NCBI GenBank assembly: GCA_910584155.1
Contig: CAJTYG010000001.1
Location: forward strand, 206,023-270,022
Direction: 5' to 3'
Length of the DNA stretch: 64,000 nt
Source: an uncultured Christensenella sp.
Lineage (GTDB): Bacteria > Bacillota > Clostridia > Christensenellales > CAG-917
The translations under genes and the position numbers were made by a program. Every line of letters begins with the position of its first letter. Position 1 is the stretch's first letter. This document shows positions 44,651 to 52,511 of this stretch, one piece after another. The notes under the pieces were generated by a model. That model ran no database searches, was not told where the DNA came from, and saw nothing but the letters and a program-made list of their open reading frames with translations.

Positions 44651-44671
44651 TCAATACGAAATATGTATTGA
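44651..44671. promoter_or_regulatory. Inverted repeat, candidate operator for the RHH protein
   Basis: TCAATAC (44651-44657) and GTATTGA (44665-44671) form a perfect seven-base dyad separated by seven bases. It overlaps the expected transcription start of the RHH gene, which fits autoregulation by that protein. Confidence 0.5.
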
Positions 44672-44686
44672 ATAAGAGGTTAAACA

Positions 44687-44902
44687 ATGGAAAGAAAAGA
44701 AAGTACACCTATAAGGGAAAACCGTAGGAGATACGAAGAAAGCCATAAAGAAGAGCGCAAAGCAAAGTGCAAAGTATGGGGAACGAGTATAGACCGTAGT
44801 TTAGCGGATGAAATAGAAGAGTTCCTTACAAGACATAAAATTACAAAGGTAGCAATAATAACGGCAGGCTTTGAAGCATTGAAGAAACAGTATGAGCCGT
44901 AA
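44687..44902 (+). CDS. Small ribbon-helix-helix-like DNA-binding protein
   Basis: A 71-residue, highly charged protein. The C-terminal half (VWGTSIDRSLADEIEEFLTRHKITKVAIITAGFEALKKQ) has the strand-helix-helix cadence of the RHH/CopG family; the N-terminal 28 residues are basic and polar. It lies upstream of a TnpW-like frame and a large serine recombinase, as small regulators often do in Tn4451-type elements, and is preceded by a dyad that could be its operator. Family assignment is by pattern. Confidence 0.72.
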   Translation: MERKESTPIRENRRRYEESHKEERKAKCKVWGTSIDRSLADEIEEFLTRHKITKVAIITAGFEALKKQYEP

Positions 44903-45074
44903 AAAGAATTAAATTCATCATACTGTTAGTCAGAAACCGAATTAATAAATATTAGATTGAGTCGGCGTCGGGAACAAATACAGGAAGGCCCTCGACCTTC
45001 ACAAACGAGGCAACAAAATAGGAACAATAAAAGGGGAACAAAAGGAGCAAAGAGAATTTAGATACAATACAGCA

Positions 45075-45209
45075 ATGGGTGGCACAGAGTATATGGTGCT
45101 TGTCCGAGAAGAAGAGACAGCGATAAAAACTGTCTTGGAAAAATTGAAGAAGCTGATACTTAGAGACTCGCTTGAAGGTTGTTATTCCAAAGGAGAAGAA
45201 GCGATATGA
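45075..45209 (+). CDS. TnpW-like small transposon protein (44 aa)
   Basis: A 44-residue frame (MGGTEYMVLV ... LKKLILRDSLE) whose GGT.Y.V ... K...LI.RD pattern recalls the TnpW proteins found just before large serine recombinases in Tn4451-type elements. It overlaps the recombinase start by four bases. An AAAGGAG sequence lies about 30 bases upstream of the ATG, so the true start may be a non-ATG codon further up in the same open frame. Confidence 0.5.
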   Translation: MGGTEYMVLVREEETAIKTVLEKLKKLILRDSLEGCYSKGEEAI

Positions 45210-46882
45210 TGGAGCAACTGAACGAGCAAAGAAATAAGTACGTTAAAAACGGAGGTGATAAGATAACAGCACTGTACTGTCGCTTGTCAAGAGACGATGA
45301 ACTCGAAGGAGATAGCAATAGTATAAAGAATCAAAAGACAATATTGAGCAAGTATGCGAGTGAACACGGATTTACTAATCTTTCTTTCTACGTGGACGAC
45401 GGTTATAGCGGCACGAATTTCAACAGACCGGATTTTCAACGATTGTTGGCAGATGTAACAGACGGAAGAATTAGCACGATAATTGTAAAAGACATGTCAA
45501 GACTTGGACGAGATTATCTCAAAGTAGGAATGTACACAGAGATAACCTTTCCCGAGGCGAATGTACGGTTCATAGCCATAAACGACGGGGTAGACAGTGA
45601 TAGCAACATAGACAATGACTTTACGCCCTTCCGAAACATCATCAACGAATGGTATGCAAAAGATACGAGCAAGAAAATTAGAGCAGTGTTTAGAGCAAAA
45701 GGAATGTCAGGGAAGCCGTTAAGTGCAAAGCCACCATATGGATACAGGAAAGACCCTCTGGACAAAGACAATTGGATAGTTGATGACGAAGCGGCAGAGG
45801 TAGTACGATTGATTTATAGGCTGTGTATGCAAGGATACGGGCCAACGCGAATCGCTAATATTCTAACGGAGGAAGGAATTGAAACACCATATCTTTATTT
45901 TCATCGCAAAGGTTTGCCTGTAACGTCTAAGAAAGTTGAGTATCCCGAAATATGGTATAATCAAACTGTCGTTAAGATTCTTGAAAATCAGTGCTACATA
46001 GGTAATACAGTTAATTTCAAAACTCGCCGTAAATCGTATAAGCAGAAGAAAATGGTACGAAATCCAAAGGAAGAATGGGTTGTGTTTGAGAATACGCACG
46101 AGGCGATTATAGACAAGGACACTTTCGACACTGTGCAAAGAATTAGAGCAGGGAAACAGCGAAGAGAAAAGAGAACTGGTGAAGTAAACAAATATGCAGG
46201 ATTATTATTTTGTGCTGATTGCGGAGCAAAATTGTTTATTATCCGCCGAGATCATACAAAAAGAGGAAATGCGTTTAACTGTTCTGCTTATCGGAAAAAG
46301 AAGAAAGGCTTGTGTACTTCGCATAGCATAGAAGAAAACGTGTTGGATAAGATAGTACTTGCGGATTTGCAGAGAGTGTTTTCAATGGCTAAGGACCACG
46401 AACAAGAGTTTTTGTCTTTGATTACGAGTAACACAAATATCGAGAACAAGAAGAGAGTGGCACAGTACAAGCAAGAGTTAGAAAAAGCAGAACAGCGCAT
46501 AATCCAACTTGATAAGACCATTCAAAGACTGTATGATGACAGGGTAAACGAGATGATAACGGATGAGCGATTTGCAACTCTATACAAGAACTATGAGGCG
46601 GAACAAACGGCTTTGAAAGAATGTTCAGACAAGCTAAAAACAGAATTGCAAAGAGCAAATGAACAAACAGCCAATGTGTTTAACTTTATGCGAATAATTC
46701 GCAAATACACCGAGATAACAGAACTGACACCCGAAATCTTACACGAGTTTATTTCAAAGATAGTGGTGCATCAGGCAGAAGTAGTTGATGGGCACAGGAG
46801 ACAAACATTAGAGATAATCTACAACTGCGTGGGAGCAATTCCCACGCAGAAAGATCAACAAGAAGTAGCAAGAGAAACATAA
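45206..46882 (+). CDS. Large serine recombinase (TnpX/TndX type)
   Basis: A 558-residue large serine recombinase. The start at 45206 is preferred because AAAGGAG lies 11 bases upstream; the in-frame start at 45179 would remove that site. The resolvase domain (YCRLSRDDE with the catalytic Ser, about residue 25; VKDMSRLGRDYLKVG about 95-110), a recombinase domain, a zinc ribbon (LFCADCGAKL ... C, about 335-375) and a C-terminal coiled coil with the DUF4368-like end are in order. Such enzymes excise and integrate transposons through circular intermediates. No relaxase or resistance gene is next to it, so it is either a small element or the end of a larger one that includes the AT-rich island. 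Confidence 0.93.
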   Translation: MMEQLNEQRNKYVKNGGDKITALYCRLSRDDELEGDSNSIKNQKTILSKYASEHGFTNLSFYVDDGYSGTNFNRPDFQRLLADVTDGRISTIIVKDMSRLGRDYLKVGMYTEITFPEANVRFIAINDGVDSDSNIDNDFTPFRNIINEWYAKDTSKKIRAVFRAKGMSGKPLSAKPPYGYRKDPLDKDNWIVDDEAAEVVRLIYRLCMQGYGPTRIANILTEEGIETPYLYFHRKGLPVTSKKVEYPEIWYNQTVVKILENQCYIGNTVNFKTRRKSYKQKKMVRNPKEEWVVFENTHEAIIDKDTFDTVQRIRAGKQRREKRTGEVNKYAGLLFCADCGAKLFIIRRDHTKRGNAFNCSAYRKKKKGLCTSHSIEENVLDKIVLADLQRVFSMAKDHEQEFLSLITSNTNIENKKRVAQYKQELEKAEQRIIQLDKTIQRLYDDRVNEMITDERFATLYKNYEAEQTALKECSDKLKTELQRANEQTANVFNFMRIIRKYTEITELTPEILHEFISKIVVHQAEVVDGHRRQTLEIIYNCVGAIPTQKDQQEVARET

Positions 46883-46919
46883 AATCCCTATCACTACACA
46901 CCATTTTCTGCATTTTTTT

Positions 46920-46974
46920 GGCGTTTTTTGCGTTGTTTTTTGCGCTTTTCTGCGTTGTTTTTTGCTTTTTTTGC
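46920..46974. repeat. Short direct repeats after the recombinase gene
   Basis: TGCGTTGTTTTTTGC occurs twice (about 46929-46943 and 46951-46965) within a T/G-rich tract of TTTTGCG-like steps. Ends of serine-recombinase elements often lie just past the recombinase stop, so this may be at or near an element boundary. Confidence 0.45.
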
Positions 46975-47070
46975 TAATTCGCTTCAAATGTTGCAACAAT
47001 CATTTGTACAAAATCAAGTTATGTGCTAAAATCTGTTCGATATACTTAATTTATTATACAAAAGATAAAT

Positions 47071-47652
47071 ATGGACAGAAAAGAGCGCATTTCAAAAGTC
47101 AATAAGTGTGTCGAGCTAATAAAAAAGGAAAACAACCATCAGGCAGTGTACGAGTTGCACGATTTAATGGGTGGCACGCTTAAGTATATTGCAAAAAAGT
47201 ATCTCCGCCACAAAGAGGATGTGGAGGATATGGTTCAAATCTTTTGGAGCAGAATTTTTGAAATTGCAAAAGTTTATCCGTCAGGCACAAATGCCTTTAG
47301 CTATTTATGCAAAACCATGCAGAACAGAACGTTCAATTATATCCGAGATAACCTAAAGTATACAACCTGCAGTAGCCTCGAAGACGTTGTGCTCAAAGTG
47401 GATAAGGAAGAAATCGAAGAAATTATGACCGAAAAAGCAAACGCCAAATATATGGTCGATAAAGCTATCGCAAAGCTGCCTGAAAGGGAACAACAAATCA
47501 TCAAGGAAAGCTATTTTCTTGAAAAACCCGTAAGGGAAATCGCAGAGGATATGGGTATTTCAAAAACCGTCGTTGCAGACCTCAGACTGCAGGCAACAGC
47601 AAAACTCAAGCGGGAGCTTAAGTCTCTTATAGAGGGCAACGGACAAAAATAG
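47071..47652 (+). CDS. RNA polymerase sigma-70 family protein
   Basis: A 193-residue ECF-like sigma factor. Region 2 (about 40-100: YLRHKEDVEDMVQIFWSRIFE, FSYLCKTMQNRTFNYIRD) and region 4 (about 132-185: KLPEREQQIIKESYFLEKPVREIAEDMGISKTVVADLRL) are clear. No good ribosome binding site precedes the ATG, and a TATACA box lies only about 10 bases upstream, so the leader may be very short. The following two genes encode a secreted peptidase-like protein and a single-pass membrane protein, a layout like the sigma unit at 19429-20620. Confidence 0.87.
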   Translation: MDRKERISKVNKCVELIKKENNHQAVYELHDLMGGTLKYIAKKYLRHKEDVEDMVQIFWSRIFEIAKVYPSGTNAFSYLCKTMQNRTFNYIRDNLKYTTCSSLEDVVLKVDKEEIEEIMTEKANAKYMVDKAIAKLPEREQQIIKESYFLEKPVREIAEDMGISKTVVADLRLQATAKLKRELKSLIEGNGQK

Positions 47653-47702
47653 CCTTAATTGTGTTGTAACTGTATAGCACAAAAGGAGACTCAAACATAA
47701 CT

Positions 47703-48593
47703 ATGAACAAACTTTATCTCAAAAAATCGCTTACATTCGCTTTGGCTATCGTGGTGCTTGCCGCCGTGCTCGCAACCGTTTTTGGCATGAGTGCATCCAA
47801 TGTAGCATATGCAACCGACGTGCAGAACGATGTCATATATTACGGTGAAGATTTGCAATATGCCGATAGCTATGACAACACCCAAAGCGAGACGGAAGAT
47901 ATATATTATGCAACAAAGCAGTCTACATATAAATCAATAAATGAAACATTTCCTTTATATTATAACCTAAACAGCAACCTTACAAATTGTTGCGCAAACG
48001 TTGCGGGCGCAAACATTGTGGGCTATTATGACAGGTTTTATGAAGATTTTATCCCTGATTGCACACCGGGAATTGTGAGGAACAATGTATATACTTATTA
48101 TCCCATACTTATGAATAGGACAGAAAGACAGGCTGTCATTGACACTCTATATTTAAATATGCTCACCAACAATCCAAATGCGGGCACAAGTCAGGCAAAC
48201 TACAAAGCAGGCTTAAAGACTTACATAAACGAAAAGGGTAAAAGCGTATCTTATAATTCCGTTATCACCAACGGCAAGCTCGATTTAAACAAAGTGAATG
48301 CTCAGTTTGATCAAGGCAATCCCATTTCGCTGTATACTCAAGGATTTAATGTTTCAACAATAAGATCAATGAGCGATACACAAATAAGATTAGATAAAGT
48401 ATTAATTAGTACAAATCATATTATGGTTGCTTATGGATATTTAAAGGAAGATTATTTTGATGCTAATGGAGTATTGATAAAATCAAATTTATATTTAATA
48501 GTAGCAAGCGGTATACAAACATTAGTTGGTAATTATTATATTGTTGATAACAACGGGATTCTCAATGACGCAGAAGCAGTGAGAGTATATTGA
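47703..48593 (+). CDS. Secreted cysteine-peptidase-like protein
   Basis: A 296-residue exported protein with a signal peptide (hydrophobic 11-30, cleavage likely near VAYA-TD, residue 39). A papain-like/C39-like core is suggested by LTNCCANVAGANIVGYYDR (candidate catalytic Cys about 98), NHIMVAYGYLKED (candidate His about 238) and YIVDNNG (candidate Asp/Asn about 278). It has an AAAGGAG site. Placed between a sigma factor and a membrane protein, it may be a regulated extracellular protease or a sensor trigger. The family assignment is by motif order only. Confidence 0.68.
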   Translation: MNKLYLKKSLTFALAIVVLAAVLATVFGMSASNVAYATDVQNDVIYYGEDLQYADSYDNTQSETEDIYYATKQSTYKSINETFPLYYNLNSNLTNCCANVAGANIVGYYDRFYEDFIPDCTPGIVRNNVYTYYPILMNRTERQAVIDTLYLNMLTNNPNAGTSQANYKAGLKTYINEKGKSVSYNSVITNGKLDLNKVNAQFDQGNPISLYTQGFNVSTIRSMSDTQIRLDKVLISTNHIMVAYGYLKEDYFDANGVLIKSNLYLIVASGIQTLVGNYYIVDNNGILNDAEAVRVY

Positions 48594-48600
48594 GGTAAGT

Positions 48601-49272
48601 ATGAAAAAAGAGGACAAGAAGCTGGATCAACTGTTGCGTGACTACGTACATTCTACAAAAGGCGACGTAGAGGAAGATTTCGCAAAGCTTGATTTCAGCA
48701 AGTACGAGCAGACAGCGCCGCAAAAAAAGGGAATGCCCAAGTACGGCTGGGCGCTTATTGCTATGACGTTTATGGTTGTGCTCACTCTGTCCATAAGCTT
48801 GCCTTTGACGCTCAGGGCGCAAGCTCCTTCGGGACCGGAGATATTTTATTTTGAAATTGATACAGTAATTCAAGAAGAAGTTGATAATCTCGAAATCATA
48901 AAAGCCGATTTAGGTGATACAATAATTTTGCCAAAAAAACAAGACGGGCTTTCTGCTGCATGGAAATTGTCTGCCGATAGTAGGCAGTTAGGTTTTAGTT
49001 TTTCTTTTATGATTTTTGACGAACGTGTAAATGATGCTACAGTATATATTTTATATGATAATATAAATATAAACTCTTTAAACTTATTTAAATCTTTAAA
49101 ATATGAATATAATTGGAATAATTCACTGGTGAAATTTGATGTGGAATTAGATGTGTCTCAAGCATTTTATAGGCATTATATAACATTTAATTTTAATAAT
49201 CTAACATATTATTACACAATCACCACCGCATCTGAAATGGATATTGCTGATTTGATGAGTTGGGTGTTTTAA
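48601..49272 (+). CDS. Single-pass membrane protein, possible partner of the sigma factor
   Basis: A 223-residue protein: a charged N-terminal cytoplasmic part of about 45 residues (KKEDKKLDQLLRDYV...), one membrane helix (about 53-74, WALIAMTFMVVLTLSISLPLTL), and an external beta-rich domain. The N-terminal part could bind the sigma factor encoded two genes upstream. The downstream half is AT-rich. It starts seven bases after the peptidase-like gene. A terminator follows at 49301-49324. Confidence 0.65.
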   Translation: MKKEDKKLDQLLRDYVHSTKGDVEEDFAKLDFSKYEQTAPQKKGMPKYGWALIAMTFMVVLTLSISLPLTLRAQAPSGPEIFYFEIDTVIQEEVDNLEIIKADLGDTIILPKKQDGLSAAWKLSADSRQLGFSFSFMIFDERVNDATVYILYDNININSLNLFKSLKYEYNWNNSLVKFDVELDVSQAFYRHYITFNFNNLTYYYTITTASEMDIADLMSWVF

Positions 49273-49638
49273 AAATATCCTCTTAAATAAGCCTCATAAA
49301 GCACCGATAACAGTCGGTGCTTTTGTATTGTAAATATATCATTCATTCAATTTTGATGTTAATGTACTGTATAGATTTAAGATGTTACAATACCTTGCTC
49401 GACACTGTTATAAGTCGGCGCTTATTTCTTATATTGTATAATAAGTAATAAATATAGATGTTATATAGACATTAACTAAGCTTGAAATCAAAGTATATGT
49501 TTATCAAGTTTATAAAACCACTTATATATTTCGGCGGTTGTCCATATCCACGGTTTTAGCGCAATATCGCAATATGTTGTATTGTCAAATATTTTGCAAT
49601 ACTAAAATAATCTTATTTCAAATATTGCCTCAATCTGC
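49273..49638. other. Intergenic region before the tRNA genes
   Basis: It contains the terminator at 49301-49324 and about 310 bases of AT-rich sequence with no gene that I can support. Confidence 0.5.
49301..49324 (+). terminator. Terminator after the sigma/peptidase/membrane-protein operon
   Basis: GCACCGA (49301-49307) pairs with TCGGTGC (49314-49320), followed by TTTT. Confidence 0.8.
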
Positions 49639-49667
49639 TTGACATTTTTTTTTGCATATCATATTAT
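49639..49667 (+). promoter_or_regulatory. Promoter of the tRNA cluster
   Basis: TTGACA at 49639-49644, a 17-base spacer and TATTAT at 49662-49667, eighteen bases before the first tRNA. An overlapping TATAAT at 49665-49670 would need a longer spacer. Confidence 0.65.
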
Positions 49668-49684
49668 AATCAAGCATTCAATAT

Positions 49685-49760
<76 letters not shown>

Positions 49761-49805
49761 CAAATAGAGCTCTGCCGAGGGGCAGAGCTTTATTAAAAAA
49801 TATAT

Positions 49806-49882
49806 GGCGGCGTAGCTTAGTTGGTTATAGCGGCCGGTTCATACCCGGCAGGTCATTGGTTCGAATCCGATCGCCGCTACCA
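49806..49882 (+). tRNA. tRNA-Met (CAT), elongator type
   Basis: A 77-base cloverleaf ending in CCA with GGCGGCG/CGCCGCT acceptor arms and anticodon loop TTCATAC (CAT). The body resembles elongator tRNA-Met. A CAT anticodon can also mark tRNA-Ile2 after lysidine modification, which I consider less likely here. Confidence 0.88.
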
Positions 49883-50106
49883 CGAAATATCTGCCTCGGC
49901 AGTTGTGATAAAGCGCTTTGAGTGCGCAAAATAGCACAATAAGAGTGCACCCCCCCCCCTATGGTACTGTGTACCGTAGGACGTCAACTCAATAATTTTT
50001 GCACGCTATGCGTGTTATATAAAATGCCAATATGATGTTATTGCAAGCAATAAATCAAATTGTCAATTTATATAAGCCTACGGCTTGCAAAAACTATATT
50101 CGTTTC
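49883..50106. other. Spacer between tRNA-Met and tRNA-Glu with a C10 tract
   Basis: It holds a run of ten C at 49950-49959 followed by a GGTAC/GTACC dyad (about 49963-49975). No gene seen. Confidence 0.5.
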
Positions 50107-50182
50107 GGCCCTATGGTCAAGTGGTCTAAGACATCGCCCTTTCACGGCGGTAACCCGAGTTCGAACCTCGGTAGGGTCACCA
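50107..50182 (+). tRNA. tRNA-Glu (TTC)
   Basis: A 76-base cloverleaf with an encoded CCA, acceptor GGCCCTA/TAGGGTC (one G-U pair), and anticodon loop CTTTCAC (TTC). Confidence 0.92.
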
Positions 50183-50216
50183 CAGGAATAACCGCATCAG
50201 CGGTTATTCTACAATC

Positions 50217-50293
50217 GGAAGCTTAGCTCAGTTGGTTAGAGCACCTGCCTTACAAGCAGGGGGTCACAAGTTCGAGTCTTGTAGTTTCCACCA
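50217..50293 (+). tRNA. tRNA-Val (TAC)
   Basis: A 77-base cloverleaf with an encoded CCA, acceptor GGAAGCT/AGTTTCC (one G-U pair), and anticodon loop CTTACAA (TAC). A ten-base-stem hairpin (GAATAACCGC/GCGGTTATTC, 50186-50209) separates it from tRNA-Glu, perhaps a processing signal. Confidence 0.92.
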
Positions 50294-50300
50294 CCATAGT

Positions 50301-50325
50301 AAAGCACGCAGTATGCGTGCTTTTT
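50301..50325 (+). terminator. Terminator after tRNA-Val
   Basis: AAAGCACGCA (50301-50310) pairs with TGCGTGCTTT (50314-50323) around GTA, with further T. Confidence 0.88.
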
Positions 50326-50457
50326 CTATGCTGTTGTATCTGCACGGCTCGAACTTCGCATTGCCTTGCAATGCTGCAGCAACTTTGTTGCTGCTTGTGA
50401 CCCGTGGTCACACTGCATGCTTCGCTTATGTGAGCAAGCTCACCGCTCGCTGTAAGG

Positions 50458-50478
50458 CGAGTCCTATTGTTTCCACCA
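50458..50478 (+). repeat. Partial duplicate of the tRNA-Val 3' end (candidate old attachment site)
   Basis: The 21 bases here match the last 21 bases of the tRNA-Val gene (50273-50293) at 18 positions, including the final TTTCCACCA. Together the two copies bracket 185 bases of hairpin-rich sequence, as left by an element that once used the tRNA 3' end. Confidence 0.5.
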
Positions 50479-50483
50479 AAAAG

Positions 50484-50505
50484 CCTACTAACCAGTAGGT
50501 TTTTT
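50484..50505 (+). terminator. Terminator downstream of the tRNA remnant
   Basis: CCTACT (50484-50489) pairs with AGTAGG (50494-50499), followed by six T. It would also end a longer tRNA transcript. Confidence 0.7.
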
Positions 50506-50684
50506 ATTTTGTCTGTAAGGTTCTGTTTTGCCAATTTGACATCAAATTTGCAAAAATTGATGTCAAAATTGATGTTAAATTCTCGGCAAATAATCGCCGT
50601 AAAGATCATAGATATTTTGCTATGGTTATATAGGACAAAAAATTATATGAACGCAGTCTGTTTTTAGGCTTGTTATACAGCCTC

Positions 50685-51569
50685 TTAAAACATCACGAGC
50701 AGGAAGCCGACGAGAAGTCCGATGAAGAGGGATAAGGTAGGGAGCTTGCTTTTCCACATAAGGATGGATTCGGGGAGAAGCTCGCCAAAGACGACGTAGA
50801 GCATTGCGCCGCTTGCAAAGCCGAGGGAGAGCACCAACATTATTTTATTTATGCCGCCGAGCGCAAAGCCGAGCAGGGCGCCGAATACGGTCGGGAGACC
50901 GCTGAGGGCGGTGAGAAAAATGGCTTTCGGCTTGCTCATTCCGCCCGAGATGAGGGGGACGGACACTGCCATACCTTCGGGGATATTGTGCAGCCCTATG
51001 ACTATTGCCATAATGAAGCCCGAGCCCGAAAACAGGTTTGAGATGAGGTTTTCTGTGGCGGCATAAGAGGCGCCTATGACCATACCTTCGGGCAGGTTGT
51101 GCAGCGCTATTGCGATCATCATAACAAGCCCTGCGATAAAGAGGTGAGATTTTTGATTTGGGTTTTCATCTGCCTGCTGATTTTTGTGCACCTCGTAGTG
51201 GTCGGCGTGTATGAGCTCGTCGAGGTCGTCGGCTGTAGCGGGGTGCGACTCGTCGATGTGTTTCACCTCTTTGTTTGTGGTTTTGTCTATGAAAAAGTTG
51301 AGCAGATACACGACGATATAGCCCACGATGACTGCGGCGACTACAATGACCGGCGTATAACTTGGCATTTCGCCCGAGCGCATCATTTCTATGGGCTCGC
51401 TCATAAGATCGAAGCATACGACGGCGAGCATAATGCCTGCGGCAAACGAAAGCAGCAAGCTGACGATTTTGTTGGAATTGCGCTTTAAAAGCGCACCGAC
51501 CAAACCGCCTAAGCCTGTGCCTAAGACGCCCGATATAAATGTAATGACAATAATTGCAAGGTATTCCAT
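50685..51569 (-). CDS. ZIP-family metal transporter
   Basis: A 294-residue membrane protein of the ZIP/ZupT family with about eight helices. The metal-binding helices carry HNLPEGMVIG and HNIPEGMAV, and the variable cytoplasmic loop (about 95-145) is rich in His and acidic residues (HIDESHPA, HADHYEVHKN). ZIP proteins import zinc, iron or manganese. The gene is on the minus strand, divergent from the chromate-type transporter genes, with a short leader. Confidence 0.92.
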   Translation of the reverse strand: MEYLAIIVITFISGVLGTGLGGLVGALLKRNSNKIVSLLLSFAAGIMLAVVCFDLMSEPIEMMRSGEMPSYTPVIVVAAVIVGYIVVYLLNFFIDKTTNKEVKHIDESHPATADDLDELIHADHYEVHKNQQADENPNQKSHLFIAGLVMMIAIALHNLPEGMVIGASYAATENLISNLFSGSGFIMAIVIGLHNIPEGMAVSVPLISGGMSKPKAIFLTALSGLPTVFGALLGFALGGINKIMLVLSLGFASGAMLYVVFGELLPESILMWKSKLPTLSLFIGLLVGFLLVMF

Positions 51570-51589
51570 TTGTCTCTTTTAACATTGAT

Positions 51590-51618
51590 ATAATATACTA
51601 TCCATATATAAAACACAA
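51590..51618 (-). promoter_or_regulatory. Promoter of the ZIP transporter gene
   Basis: On the minus strand, TTGTGT (51618-51613), a 17-base spacer and TATTAT (51595-51590). Transcription would start near 51583, about 13 bases before the ATG. Confidence 0.5.
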
Positions 51619-51645
51619 GCGTTTGCAAAATACGCATTGAAAAAG

Positions 51646-51674
51646 TTTACACTTATGCCTTGTGATGTTATAAT
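51646..51674 (+). promoter_or_regulatory. Promoter of the chromate-type transporter pair
   Basis: TTTACA at 51646-51651, a 17-base spacer and TATAAT at 51669-51674. Confidence 0.7.
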
Positions 51675-51761
51675 ATGTTTCCAAAAATGCAAAGCTCAAC
51701 TGTGAAGCGGTGAGATTTGCAACAAATATCAATAACAATAGCAAAAACGATTGCAAGGCAT

Positions 51762-52511
51762 ATGAGCAAAAACAAAATGCAAAAGCGTCCTGCCAAGCAG
51801 GTCATAAAAGAGTTGCTGTCCCTATTTTTGGTGTTTTTAAAGATAGGGCTGTTTTCGTTTGGCGGCGGATATGCTATGCTTACGCTCATAGAGGCGGAGG
51901 TCGTTGACAAGCACAACTGGATAACAAAAAGCGAGCTTGGCGATATTTTTGCGATAGCCGAAAGCACCCCCGGTCCTATAGCCGTCAACACCGCTACGTT
52001 TATAGGCACTATGCGACTTGGCATATTCGGCGGCATTTTTGCGACGCTCGGCGTAGTTATGCCGTCGTTTATCATCATCGTTGCGCTGTCCTATATTTTA
52101 AATCTTGTCAAGGACAACAAATGGGTGGGATTTTTGTTTAAGGGCATCAGAGTAGGCGTGCTCGTGCTCATCGCAAAGGCTGTGTTTTCATTTTTTAAGG
52201 ATATGAAAAAGACGGTATTTTCGTTTGCGATAATGATAATATCCTTTGTCATAGTGTTTTTCTTTAAGGTTGACGTTATTTATGTGATATTGGGCACGAT
52301 TTTGGTCTGTTCGGTTGCGGTTGCGGTACGAACATGCGTCAATACACGCAGAAACTTTGTTGTCGGCACGCCCGAATATTACAATGAGCGTGTAGGAAAG
52401 CCGCTCGATAAGGACGAATATTACTCGCAAAAAGCCGAGGATACAAAGCTTGTCAAGCTTATGCACAAGGATATAAGCCAAAATAACAGTGCAGGAGGTG
52501 AGGATTTATGA
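51762..52511 (+). CDS. Chromate transporter family protein, first half
   Basis: A 249-residue membrane protein with one CHR domain. The ATG at 51762 is taken as start (AAGG upstream); an in-frame TTG at 51717 would add 15 residues. The family motifs FSFGGGYAML, ITKSELGDIFAIAESTPGPIAVNTATFIG and the helix-forming GVVMPSFIIIVAL are visible. The C-terminal 50 residues are a charged cytoplasmic tail not usual for the family. Single-domain CHR proteins work as pairs of opposite orientation; the partner overlaps by four bases. The natural substrate may be another oxyanion. Confidence 0.88.
   Translation: MSKNKMQKRPAKQVIKELLSLFLVFLKIGLFSFGGGYAMLTLIEAEVVDKHNWITKSELGDIFAIAESTPGPIAVNTATFIGTMRLGIFGGIFATLGVVMPSFIIIVALSYILNLVKDNKWVGFLFKGIRVGVLVLIAKAVFSFFKDMKKTVFSFAIMIISFVIVFFFKVDVIYVILGTILVCSVAVAVRTCVNTRRNFVVGTPEYYNERVGKPLDKDEYYSQKAEDTKLVKLMHKDISQNNSAGGEDL

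Larger units (their letters stand above)
50326..50684. other. Hairpin-rich spacer with a tRNA-Val 3' remnant
   Basis: No real gene; the frames on both strands here lack ribosome binding sites and family features. It contains several perfect small hairpins (for example GCAGCAA/TTGCTGC and GTGAGC/GCTCAC), the tRNA-like remnant at 50458-50478, a terminator at 50484-50505 and an eleven-base inverted repeat TTTGACATCAA/TTGATGTCAAA (50535-50567). Confidence 0.5.

Noticed and set aside
32810..47060. Direct repeats flanking the island and recombinase as attachment sites
   Set aside because: Only short T-rich similarities (for example TTTTTGC.TAATT on both sides) could be found by eye, not enough to name ends.
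50250..50609. 119-codon minus-strand frame overlapping tRNA-Val
   Set aside because: It ends inside the tRNA gene and its C-terminal 'TTRLELVTPCL' is the familiar artefact of translating tRNA-gene complements.
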